Positions 1 to 11,900 of a stretch of DNA of 64,000 bases are shown here, in pieces. Origin of the DNA: Eremophila alpestris peregrina (lineage: Eukaryota; Chordata; Aves; Passeriformes; Alaudidae). Numbering within the stretch: position 1 is the first letter of the stretch; every line of letters starts with the position of its first letter. A program made the translations under genes and the position numbers. The notes beneath the pieces are model-generated. The model searched no databases, had not been told where the DNA came from, and saw only the letters and a program-made list of their open reading frames with translations. The stretch spans positions 7,606,503 through 7,670,502 of the forward strand of contig WMCF01000029.1 in the NCBI GenBank assembly GCA_009792885.1. The letters run 5' to 3'.

Positions 1-141
1 CAGGGGTGAAAGTCTTATTGCCCAGTGATGTATTTCTTCATACTGAGATTCAAGGGGTGAAATATCAGGGAAACACACTCCCACCCCACTAATCCTGCTA
101 CTACAAAAATAGCTGTCAACTGCCTCCATGAGGCAAAAAGC

Positions 142-157
142 TGTGTGTGTGTGTGTG
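142..157. repeat. TG dinucleotide repeat
   Basis: Eight TG units in intron 1, followed by CATG. Confidence 0.9.
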
Positions 158-936
158 CATGTTCAGAACACCTGCATTTTAAATGTTAATTTTAGAGGAA
201 TTTGGTTAATGAACTATAGACTGTGGCTGTAAGAAGCAAAAACAAAACAACAAAGCAACACCCTCCCCCCCCCCAAAATTTTAAAGAGGAATTAATTTAT
301 GTGGGCTACTCTTATTGTCTCAAGGGAAGATGGCAAGGCTGTTATTGTGCACCTGTAACTGGAATTGCAATGCAAGCCTCTTAAACATTTATTCATACTT
401 GTAAGGTCTGATCTTGGAAAATCAGCCCAGCTCTGTCTTAGTAGGATACTGTTGCTATCCTGGGGCTCTCATTTGACAGATCTTCAGAGTATAATGATCT
501 AAAATTTATATGGTGCAGTGCTTGGTAACTGGATTATGATTCTCTTGATTAAAAACAAGGTGAGAAGCATTCTGTCTTCAGGTAAAGTGCTCGAGTGCTT
601 TGACTGCTGCTCTGATGTCTGCATTCATGCTGGTAATTTCTTGGTGGACGTATTTTCTACTCGTGTGCATTTTGGCTTTGTATTCTTTTAAATAAGAAGC
701 CATAGTCAGAAGATTTATTTAGGCTTCTTATATAAAGCTAATACAGTATCATTTCACTTTCTTTGATACTGATACTGTGTTCTGCCAAGGGAAGAACCAA
801 ACTGGAATAACTCCAGCTGATGTTCTTTGAGTGATAAAACACTAATGCCATGCTGTGTATATGAGTACAGATGGAGGTTGTGTCTGCAGTTGGATGATTT
901 GATTTGGTTTCAGAAATGTGCTGGAAATGTGACTTA

Positions 937-1075
937 CATAGAATCACACAGTAATTAAGGTTGGAAGTGACTCTAGGGATCAGTTAGGCCAATTCTGTGC
1001 TCAAAGCAGTTCTCACCAAATCTGATTTATAGAATAATTGCAGAACAGTGAGGTCAGATCCTCTAGAGCTCCAAA
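937..1075 (-). mobile_element. CR1 LINE fragment (3' end)
   Basis: Begins CATAGAATCACACAGTAATT then AAGGTTGGAAGTGACTCTAG, the reverse complement of the CR1 3' end (…CTTCCAACCTTAA…GATTCTATG). It continues through the GGCC...CTGTGCTCAAAGCAG segment typical of avian CR1. The far boundary is approximate. It is an old, diverged copy. Confidence 0.75.
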
Positions 1076-2343
1076 CTAGGAATCTTTAGGTCCTAAAAAT
1101 ACTGACCTAGGTCAGTATGGTAGAGAAATGACTTAAAGCAAAAGTGAAGTGCAGGTTTTCTGTGCTTCTTCTCTGTGGCAACATCCCTTGCTGGGGGGAG
1201 AAATGTGGCTTGCCACTTGGCTTTATAAGCCTCTCTGTTCTCTGTGGTTTTGCTATCTTTTGCTAGTGTACTGACCTGGAGTAGTGATCTGTGAAACACT
1301 ACTGCCAGCACTTAGGAGTTTGTGATCCTACGTGGTTTCACTGCCAGCTGGAAAGCCAAATGGAAAGAAGCAAAACAGACAAGGATCCCAAACTCCGAAG
1401 CACACTTTTCCCACGCCTTAGCCATCAGGAGCTAGTAAGCTTTGCTTAGCTGCTGACTGATACTGTTACCAGGGTGTTTGAGTGGTATTCTCCATCTGAA
1501 GTAACTTGACCTGAGATCATTGGAGATGTATCTGCCTGTGGGTCTTGCACTCTGGTTTGTTTTGCCTTATTCTGAGTGTCAGCCTTCTGCCTTTCATGGA
1601 TAATGTGATTTACTAGGCCTGTGTCATAAACACTTCTATAAATACTCAGATTTAACTGGATCTGTAATCCAGTATTTAATTATTTAACTAAAATACAGCA
1701 TTCCTCCAAATTTGTGCATACTATTCTTGATTAGGGCTTTTTTGGGAGAGAGGTCTAACATTTTTTATATTGAGCAGCAGTACCACCAAGTGAAAGGTTT
1801 TATGATCCTGTCTGATGTGTGAAGCTTGGGCTTGAGAGGCCATTCTGGAAAAGTGAGTCATGCTGGGTAGTACATGGATGTGGTGAGTTAAATACTGAGC
1901 TACTTTTTTAGCTTGGAGTGAACAGTGCCCAGAAGTCAGAGCAAAAATATCTCTTGTAGAAAAATTCATCAAGAAAACTAGTTACTAGGGAATGTTTTTA
2001 GATACATGCAGTATCCTTATGTTCAAAAGGTAGCCACTAACTTTTGGAATTCTAGATCAGGAGGCAGTGGAAATTGTGTGAAAAACACTGTCTTGCAGGG
2101 TAGCATGTGGTTTTGGAAGCACAGGGAGTATTGAGTGGAATGGCTGAACAGCCTAGTTATTGTTAAAATGTATATGTATATATTTAGTCCTAGTTTTTCC
2201 TCTCAAGGTTGTTCCTTATGATGTAAAGATGACTTGTACTGTTCAAACTATCCATGTGTACTGTTGTAGAGACTTTGTTCTTCCAGAGTGATCTAAATCA
2301 AAGTAGGATCATTTTACTGACATGCAGCGTTGAAAATTCTGTG

Positions 2344-2358
2344 TTTTTTTTTTTTTTT
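2344..2358. repeat. Poly-T run (15)
   Basis: Homopolymer in intron 1, not associated with a recognisable retrotransposon tail. Confidence 0.9.
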
Positions 2359-5300
2359 AACTTGGATTGTGCATTATCATCTGAAGAGCACCTTTGATCA
2401 TGGTTTTCCTCATACAGACTTTTCATGAGGTGGGCTGTTAATAGAGGTGAATGTTTGGGAGGAGTGGAACTCTTCATTAGAGCTTGGAACCCAATATATC
2501 AAATGGAAAAGAATTACAATGAGCACTGCTTTACTTTTTGGTGGTTAGTACATGTGCTTCAGAGAATGAGGTTATGATTTCTGTTTCAAGAGATGGTTGA
2601 TGTCACTTCTGTGGATGTACACTCAGACAGAAGGTGAGACAAAGACTGGCTTCTCAACTTCAGTGATTCTGTGAAGTTTTTTTATACACGTCTCTAAAGA
2701 GTCCTTCAGTGTGTGTTTTCTCCTGCATTTCCCACTGCTGTGTGAAAGAAACAATCAAATGTACAAACAACCTGCACCTGATGCTCTGTGGCAGTCCCTG
2801 AGTCCTTAGTCCCTGAATCTCCTCTCAAAAATACATTCAGGGAAGCAGTCCTTCTCCTTGGAAGGAATGATGATCAAGTGAAAAACTAAAGCTGCCGGCT
2901 GTTTGCAGAGCGTAGGACAGACATAGCAGGGCTGTGGGTGGGAATGTAGCTGTAGCAATGTGCAGTTTGCTGTGGTGACCCTGCCTCAGTGCTCTCCTCC
3001 TCCTGACTGCCTGCACTTGCTCCAGGAGTTGGCTGCCAGTGTTTGAAATACCTCAAGTAACTCTGAGGTTCCCTGTAGAGAGGCTGTGGTGCACTGTGGA
3101 TGTGTTAGACTATGGAAGACAAAGCTCTCCTTTCAGTTGATAAAATCAGTCAGATAATGGGATTCTGATCTCATTGCACTAATTGCTGGGGAACAACTGT
3201 TAAAAAATGGGTCCCCTGCCCCCAGTCAGCTGAAGGCTTTTATGATAAGACAATTGGAGTGAATCTGTTGGAATTTAAGGTGGCTGTAGTTTAAGTAGGC
3301 AAGGACAGAGGTGAGTATCTGTAGGAAATCATCCTGATCAGTGTGGAAAACAACACCGTGCTGCAGCTGAGTGCTGAAAGATGCTGTGTGTAGGGAAATG
3401 ACCTCTTCATTCCTTGTTCTGGGCTGCCTGAGGAAGGTTCTGTTTTCTTTTCTTATACTTCCTCAGGAAGCTGTGTGTTTTGGATATTGACTTTGATTAT
3501 GTTGACTTTTTTTAAGTGAGTGATAAATATCACCCCCTAGATACATAACAAACTGCAGAAATTCTTATAAGAGTTTCATATTCTGATTGTTCTGATAAGC
3601 ACTTTTAATTCTTGTTCCCACAAGTGCAATCAAAATGTATTGATTTTGCATTTAGCCTTTAGAACTTGGAAGTTCAATAACATCCTACTGCTGAACTGGA
3701 CTTTCCCAAGAATAATGGAAAATTAATTTTAGAAGCCTATTAGAAAGGCAGCAAGATGGGTGAGGTGTATGTATGTCTGGTGTGTCATTCTGAAGAGGAA
3801 CTCTCACTCTAAATAGAATATTACAGATAAGACATATGTAATATAGTATTCTATAGTATACAGAGAGTAAATACAGTATTTTTCCTCTTTTTGACACAAT
3901 ACTAGTTCTTCCTTCTTGATTTTGTGTCCTGAATAAGAACACTGTCACAGTTGTTATGGTTTTCTCAGGATACATAGGAATGTTTTCTGACATGAGCATT
4001 TTATTGTAAGTATGGTGTACAAACATGAGACTGCAAGCTTGAAGCAAAGCTGGTGTTCTTTCCATGGCTGAGTTTGTGATCTGACCATTCCCTTCCCGTG
4101 GTTTGTTTGTTTGAAAGAGCTCCCAGCTGTCAGACACCTTTCCTCTCCCCACTGTGTTCTGTGGAGAACAGCAGCAATATGCCCCCCGAGGCAGCAGGAG
4201 CAGTTGCTTCATTTTATTGTCTGTAGGACAGCTGTCAATGCTCATCTGCAAAACCAGGCTGGTAAAGAAGCTAAATGTAACTTAGTGCTTCCCACAGGAG
4301 GTTCCTCTTGTGTAACCCAGAGGAAAATCTGTTTTAGGTAGATATCTAGATATTATTTTCTCTGGAAATGCAATAATCTCCCTGACCTTAATGAGGAATG
4401 TTTGGCAATTGTAGATATTTAACACTTATATTTATTTGTCAAATATTACTGTTAAAATTTACTAAGAAATAACGTGGTTAAAAACTCATTTGACTTCATG
4501 TGTCAAAATTTGTTCACAATTGAGAAAACAATTCCTTAAAATTTATCTTGTCATTTGGAACACAATTCACTTTCTATGAATAGCAGTTGAGTTAAAAAGG
4601 GAGCAATAATTCCTCCAGTGAGTCCCCCTAGACTTGGAAAGAAATATTGGAAAACTATTCTGGCTTGGATTTCAAGAATGTATAGGATTTCTGGCTTTAG
4701 TCTGAGCTGAGATGTAGAAATCTAAAAAGTGTTAATCTGCTAGAAACCTGCCCTTGGGAATTTGCATTATTTTAAGGTGGAATACCAATACTGATTTGGC
4801 TGTTGCTTGAAGCTTTCCAAATGTGAACTGGAACTGTCTTCTCAAGCCTGTGGGTGGCTTCAGTGCTGCTGCTTTTTCACCTGCAGTGCAGGTAAAGTGA
4901 GCAATTTGCAACATCATTGCATTGCTCACTTCAGTAGGCAGTGTTTTGTTAGGTTGGTTTTTTCCTTCAGGATGCTTGAAAGGAAAGCACATGTGTTCAT
5001 GTGCACATATACCCAGATATGTGTGAGAAGGTAAAAGTTGGATGGAAAAAGGCATGTTATTGAAAAAACCCCAAAAAACAGCCCTTGAGAATAAGGAAAG
5101 AAATATGATGAGAAGGGGAAGAAAAAAGAAGTTTGTTGCTGTTTGAAGGACCCTTACAAGCTCACAAAGGGAGCTTTCTGAAAAGATGTTTACTTTGAAA
5201 TATTTATTTCTCAGGGCAATTCCAAAGATGAAAGAGTTGAACAAGATTTGATGTTTCCAAGATTTTGGGCAAATGATAAGTTTCATAACTTCCATATTGA

Positions 5301-5524
5301 TGAATTGCAATGTCATGTATTACTGTATGCTTTAAATAGTAATAAATCACCCAACGCACAAACACATACATTTCCAATATACAGAGCTGGGAATACTAAT
5401 TGTCTCTAAAAAGGTGTTTATTATGAGCTTAAGGAAACTCTTCACTTAATTAAAGTAAAAGCATAGAATAAATCACTGGAGTCATGATATAATAATTCTT
5501 TCTATTCTTTTTATTCTTAATTTA

Positions 5525-6009
5525 TGTGCTCAGTTCTGGGCTCCTCAGTAGAAGAAAGACAAAGAGCTGCTGGAGAGGGTCTAGTATTGGCTGCAAAGGT
5601 GATGAAGGGTCTGGAGCATCTCTTATGAGGGAAAAACTGGACCTGTTTAGTCTGGAGAAGACTGAGAAGGGAATCTCATTAATGCATATAAATAATCTCC
5701 CAGGCAGGTGCCAAGAGGATGGTGCCAGACTTTTCAGGCAGGCTGAGGAGCAATGGCTGTAAACTAAAGCACAAGAAGTTTCACCTCAGCATGAGGAAGA
5801 ACTTCATATGGAGGGTGGCAGAGCACAGGGAGAGCTGCCTGGGGTGGTCATGGAATCTCCATCTCTGGAGACATTCCAAGCCCACCTGGATGTGTTCCTG
5901 TGTCACCTGCTCCAGGTGACCCTGCCTGGGCAGGAGGGTCTGGACTGCATGATCTACAGAGGTCCCTTCCAGCCTTAAAAACAATGTGGTTCTGTGTGAT
6001 TCTGTGATG
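5525..6009 (+). mobile_element. CR1 LINE, 5'-truncated, about 485 bp
   Basis: Starts CAGTTCTGGGCTCCTCAGTA, contains AAAGACAAAGAGCTGCTGGAG and GGAGACATTCCAAGCCCACC, and ends GAGGTCCCTTCCAGCCTTAA with the tail TTCTGTGTGATTCTGTGATG. The 8-bp ATTCTGTG tail is the CR1 3' hallmark. The copy covers the 3' end of ORF2 and the 3'UTR. The reading frame is broken. Confidence 0.92.
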
Positions 6010-7783
6010 TAAAGTCATTGGTAATACAGACGTAGGAGTTTGCAACACTGTCCACTTGCATTTCAAAGGTATTAAAGGATCTCTGTTAAATTATTATAAC
6101 TCTAGACTGGGGCATCTTAGTATTCTCTTCTGTATTCCTAGTTTCTGGGTGTTAGGCTGTATGTATTTCTCAGTTCCTGCTGAGTCACACTTAAATTAGT
6201 GGTGGATAGCATGAAAAACAGAACATTTTGAGTACAGCCTAAGAGCAGATCACAACAGGGACGTCAGCTGATGGTAGCACAGAATCGTTCTTTTGCCTCA
6301 GTTGTCAGTGCTAAGTAGGGTGAGTACCTTCACAGGTCTTCTTCAAACTTCCCTTGGTCTTTTGTGAGTGAAGGCAGTTCTTTACAGATCAGAAACTAAC
6401 TCAAGTAAGCAGTTTGTGTCAAAGCCAACACTCACCTCAAACTGCCTTTGAACTGTTTTCACTGTTCTTGATTGGACTGTTTGGGCATGCAGAAAGAATG
6501 AAAATAACATACTACTTGCTTTGCTGTGTAACTAATGGATATTTGAACTTCCAAGTCTTGTGCATTTGAAATGAATGTATTAGTAAAACCTAGGGAAGGT
6601 GATAGGAATAGTGTGAGCAAAAAAATGGAGAACAAAGTGGAAAGAGTGAGCTTCTGCAGAAAGGAGAAAGGCTTTAAAAATGGCAGCCTCAGTCTGACTG
6701 AACAGAGAGTGCCCTGTTTAGAAAGGCTGGTGACTTTGTGTGGTTGGTTTGTATTTTTTAACAGTTATCTTGGGGTTTTTTGTCAAGTACTAGGTTTTCT
6801 CACAGTTCTCAGAAGCATGTTACATAGGGAATTTCTTTTTTTCTTCCTCATGGCTTAGCTGTTATCTTGCCCTGCTCCAAGTCTGGGTTTACCAGTTCTC
6901 CTAGATCCAGTGGGAGCAGTGCTGAGCTGGTTAAACTGGGTTTTATCAGTCCATGCCATATCCAGAGCCACTGCTGGTGTTTGCCCTGTGCACCAGGCTC
7001 TGCAGGGAGGCACAGGCACTCGGAGCTATGGAAATCAGGCTCCCTGGCAGCCGAGGAGCTCAGACTGTGCTGGCTGCGGGGCCTCTGCTGCTGACACAGG
7101 GCTGCACCTGGAGTGCTGCCAGGACGAGTCAGGAAATGAGCAGGGTTAACTTCTCTTCATAATGGCAGGTAAAAATGAGGCAGCCTATTTCAATTAGAAC
7201 GTAAATTACAAATTTTGCAGTCCTTTATTGGATTCCTCTTGCAACTTTCTTCGGAACAGGAGCTACTTAGAGCTTTTTGCTTTAGAAGTTTACTTGCAGA
7301 GATAAGTCTTCACTTGTTGATGAGATGTTTAGCCTAAGAAGCTCTTGCCAAAACTAAGACAGAATGAGAACATCAGAAATAAGGAAGAAAATCAGTATTC
7401 CTTGACCGTTTAGTAAGCAAAACATTGTTTTGTTTCAAAGATGGCTTTGTGTGTGTAAATTGCTACTGTTTTAGTATATGTTTGGTCTGAGTTTAAAAGC
7501 TGGAGAGAAATAATCTAATTCTGGGGTAGAGTTAACTCAGTTTGTAGTGCAAAGGACAACATTTGTTACTGAATTGAGGAGAATTACAGCTGCTTGAATG
7601 AAATAGATCCCAATTAAGTTGTAACAGCACTTTGAAGAGAAGTGAACCCTGAAGGAGAAATGAGCAGTAATGTGGCAAATCCTAACCCTTGAAATTCAAG
7701 CACAAAATGCAAAGGGAAAAATGCAGAGACATTTGGCATTATGGGAAGAACTCGCTTTTTGGGAAGAACTTTTTGAACCTAGG

Positions 7784-7841
7784 TGGTTTTTTTGTGTGTG
7801 TTTGGTTGTTGTGGTGTGTTTTTTTTTGTTTTTTTTTTTGT
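7784..7841. repeat. G/T-rich low-complexity tract
   Basis: Alternating TTTT and GTGTG blocks ending in long T runs in intron 1. The minus-strand Lys/Thr-rich frame over it is a composition effect. Confidence 0.85.
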
Positions 7842-8878
7842 AAATTCTGATGTCCTGAAACTGGATAAAGTTTTCGGAGGTATTGTTTGTCAGAGTGAAC
7901 ACTCCTACTGCTGTTCCTTGTGATACAGGACTGGATGAAAAGTTCTAAGTACTTTTTGTTGTAGTGACCGAGTTACTATAACTGAAACAAACTGAGAGCA
8001 AAGTAGATTTTCAAAAAACCAGCACAGCCAATTTGCAGAGATGTTTATGTTCTGATTCTGTTCTTTAATTAGTGGATTGCATGCTTATGTGGGTTGGGTA
8101 TGGAGCAAAACACTGGACACTCCCTCTGGAAAGGTAGAGAATGTAGCAGCAGGATGTTCACTCTGCATTTCCTGCTGCCTTCCTGCCTGCTTTCAGGCCT
8201 TGGGCTCTGCTGCCTTTTCCTCCCTCATGCTGTTTTCCCCTTTCCAAATGTTTGCTTGTTCTGGCACACTAAGTAGCACTCTTTTAAGCAGAAAAGCAGG
8301 TATGTCAATATTGTCATAATGTTACTGTTTAATCTAGTTACCTTAGAGAGGACCTTGTAATTTCTGCAGTGCTACTGTTCACCAAAATAATTAGCCTGCA
8401 CTAATGGACTGCAGTCCATTAAATGTGACCTGTGTGCATAATACAGTAGCAGTAGGTACTATGATCTGAAGCTGGGTGTTCATGAATTAGTGGTAATCTG
8501 CATGCACTTAAAACATGTAAATATAAATGTTAAAATTATAAATACAACTGATTGGAGTAGCTACATCTACTACAGTCTTAATGAGCAACCAAGAGAGCCT
8601 ATATCACAAATACTGCTTGTAGTCCTTCCCTTGAAACTTCTTTATACCTTCAAGCTCTGTAATCTGTTTTGCCTATTCTTCCCCCTGCTCCCTTCCACAG
8701 GAGCACAGGAAGTTCAGCTGTGACATATAAAGGCAGGAAATTTGTAATGAGTGAGCCAGGCCAACTTCTTCTGTAGCTATTCTATATGAATGTTAATATT
8801 ACTTTTGAATGTAAGTTTCTGTTTGAAACTATTGAAAGTGAAGTCTAATCTTTGGGTTTTTTTTTTTTTTCTTCTTAG

Positions 8879-8935
8879 AGCACAACAATGGAAGAAACAG
8901 CTATATGGGAACAACACACAGTGACTCTTCACAGG
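8879..8935 (+). CDS. TJP1: TJP1 coding exon W1: start of PDZ1, internal Met
   Basis: The acceptor is a run of 14 T followed by CTTCTTAG; the donor is AGG|GTGAG. The exon reads S-T-T-MEETAIWEQHTVTLHR in frame and ends at phase 0. Mammalian ZO-1 has STAMEETAIW here, so the upstream exon joins at phase 0 and this is the second coding exon. The ATG at 8888-8890 has a strong initiation context (A at -3, G at +4). Transcripts that start from a non-coding alternative first exon could therefore initiate here; that is inference. The last residues form the first beta strand of PDZ1. Confidence 0.95.
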
Positions 8936-11900
8936 GTGAGTTCATACAATTGGCTGTGTGTGCCTAACGCAGGATACTGGCAGTTTTTGAAAACAATAGG
9001 AAAAAGGCCAGATGTCAGGAAGTAAAAGGAAAGGAAACTGTCATATTCCCTTGTTTAAATTTAGAAGTGTTGTAAAAGCTCCATGTGATAGCTCTGTTTG
9101 TTTGTTGGGTTTCAGAGATAAGCCTGCCTACGAATAACCATGCTAGAAACAAAGCTTACATCTGTACCTAACTGCAGGGAGGTAGAAATCTGTGTTCATT
9201 CATGCTACTGCTGTAACTATGCTTCAAAGTTTTAAAACTTTATTTGCAGGGACATTAAACAATGTAGTTGCATGTAAATAAATGTATTCAAAACTGTCTT
9301 GTTTGCTTGCCACTTTCTTAGACCACTGGCTGGAAGTAGTGGTTCTAGATGGAATAGAATGTGTACCCTCACAAAGGAATGTGTGCTGGAAACCAGTGAA
9401 TAGCTAGACTGCTTTTGCATTTAGACTGACTTCTCTTGTTTAAGTTACTCCTAAATTAATTTGAGCTCTGTTGCAGCTATCATGAGGCTCTACAAGAGAG
9501 TCAGTAAGGAATTAATTGCTTAGGAGAAGTCAGAGATGCCATTTCTGGCAGCAGCTTAGTATCAAACAGCCATGGAATCATGGTCCAAATAGCTGCATTC
9601 ATCCAAAAACAGGGAGATGTGGAAGTGTTGTCTCAAGGGAGCAACTTACACCATTTGCCTTCAGTTCATCATAGAATAAAGACAATTTAAAATTGTGATG
9701 TTGGTGGGAGGAATGGACCTTGGACAGAAGTGGGTGTGTGTAGGTTAGCTGGTCAGATAAAATGTTAATTCTCTGTCAGACCTGGTAGCTGTTGATTCTA
9801 GAGGCTTTCATGTTGTTGATTCAAAGTAACTGTTAGGGTAGGTGTCTTTCTGTGGAGAATACAGTTACACTCAGTTTGACCAGAAGGCTGACAAAGTATC
9901 CCCTCTCTGACTGCAGCCACGTGTTGAAAGGAAAGTATAAGTAAAAATGAAAATGTGTAGTGATGTTTATCTCGGCTACTCTTTAAGCTTCCAACGATTT
10001 TTAGGTCAACAAGTTTTTAAGCAAGAGGTGTTATTTCTATACATAATTAATTGCCCTTTATGTTTTCATCTTGAAGCTGTCCAGTCATCCCTGTAATCTC
10101 TGTAAACTTCAGGTTTTTTACTCATATTACTGATGAAATCAGTACTGCTTTCTAGTCAAAACCAAACAAAAAATGCCATAATAATACAAGGTTGGCTCAT
10201 AGGCTTGGTGACAGCTCATTTTCTCTTGAAGGGGACCTTTTCCTGGTCAATTGGACAGTAACTTCAGTGACACCAGAAGTGAGATTTTAGTCTGTGCACA
10301 AAGAAATCATGAAATGCTGCATTATGGTGTTACCTTGAACAAAATTCTAAATAACTGGTAGGAACCAGAGTTCTCGTTTTTGGTTGCATTTGCAGCATAG
10401 TCAGAAGTTATTTTATAGCATTGATGTGAAAGTATGAGTCGATTATAATTTTGGTTATGATCTTTTATCTGCCAAATTCTGTCAACTCTTGTGGTATGAC
10501 TGTTTTGTTACCTGATTAAGTAGCTCTTACTTAGATGTTGAAAGCTGATGATATGTACTGCTAATAATTTCAATAGCATTAATTTAGTCAGTTAAAAACA
10601 GGTATTTCCATCTGCCATAACAAAACCAAACCCCTTATGCTAATATGAAACAAATATGTGCTTAGATTTATCCTTAACACTGGGAAGAGGGTTTACTGGT
10701 GAATTCCAGCACTACTGGTCAAAAGACTCACTAGAGAGTTCTTTGGGAAATAGAGGCTGGAATTTCTCACCAAGAGTTTTTGTTGCCTTTCTTTACCACC
10801 CTTCCAGCTTCCTGGGCTGGACTGTTACTTAACTCTTAATTGAGACTTAACAGTCGTAAAGTCAGTGAAAGCTTATCAGGTAGCTACAGTTTATCTTTTA
10901 TTGAGAGAACTTCTGGGTTTATATACTTGATTGCAAAGTACATGAAGGAGGAACCATGCACTTTGTATGTCACATGGGTTTTTTTCCTACTTGGAGCTAA
11001 GTTCTGTGTCTGTGGTAGATGTGTGTCCTTCCCCCAAAGCACAGACACCAGGTATGTACCTACCTTTTTGCCTGTGCCATGCTGCATTGCTGTGGGAAAG
11101 TAGAATTGTACAGCTTTTTTTTTGGTACTTTTTCTACAACATCTGAAATTCTGATACAAGGATTATTTTTTTTTAATGCAGTTTTACTTAAGGTTCAGGG
11201 TAATAACTTGAATAATCTGTAGTGATCAACATCTTGCTATTTCCAGACATGTCTAGGAGGTAGGCTCAGTTTTAAGAGAGCAGTTCTGATAATCAGTTGT
11301 CTCTTAAGATGATGATAGGCAGCAGGATAAAATGGAAAGTAAGCAGGCTGATTTATGAAACCTTACTGGAAGGTTTCTTATGTGACCTCTTGAATTTTCA
11401 GAAGGATTTAGGATTTAGGTTTGATTTTTGAATTGGGAGTGTTTCTGAAGACCTTGATTTGTCTTACTAGAAACCCTTTATGTGACTTGTAGGCCCTTTT
11501 AACTGCTGTCTGTGTATGAGCCTGCAGTGTTTCAGGGCTTCTGGAAGAGAACATCAAAGTGTGGAACATAGTCCTCTCCATACTGGTGATTTGATTTGCA
11601 AATCTACTTTTTAAAAGTAGTATGGCAAGCAGCAAGATAAGGTTTACAGTGAGTTTCTGCTACCCTTAGCCTGATATTTGTATTTCTTACCATGAGTGGA
11701 GAATTCTAAAAATATTTTTGTTTATGGTGAAGAAAGCATAGAGAATATTTAAATGAAGTTTGACATAAATGTCTTTGCTATTATCTCTTTTCTCCCTTTC
11801 CTTCCCCACCCAAATATAGTGCAAACTAAGTTCTGGTTGTTAAAACAATGGAAAATTAAAAGCAGGAGTGTCATGAGAGGGGAAATACTATTGTTTTGAA

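Larger units (their letters stand above)
1..8878 (+). other. TJP1: TJP1 intron 1 (3' part)
   Basis: No exon of TJP1 or other gene is recognisable. The first exon visible needs an upstream exon joined at phase 0, so this is inferred to be the 3' part of the first long intron. It holds a TG repeat (142-157), a CR1 tail (937-1075), a 15-T run (2344-2358), a CR1 (5525-6009), a GC-richer unassigned block (about 6860-7145) and a G/T-rich tract (7784-7841). Two long minus-strand frames (3685-4251 and 4732-5316) have no recognisable family. Alternative first exons could lie here unseen. Confidence 0.75.

Noticed and set aside
5526..6066. Several overlapping ORFs on both strands
   Set aside because: All fall on or at the edge of the CR1 at 5525-6009.
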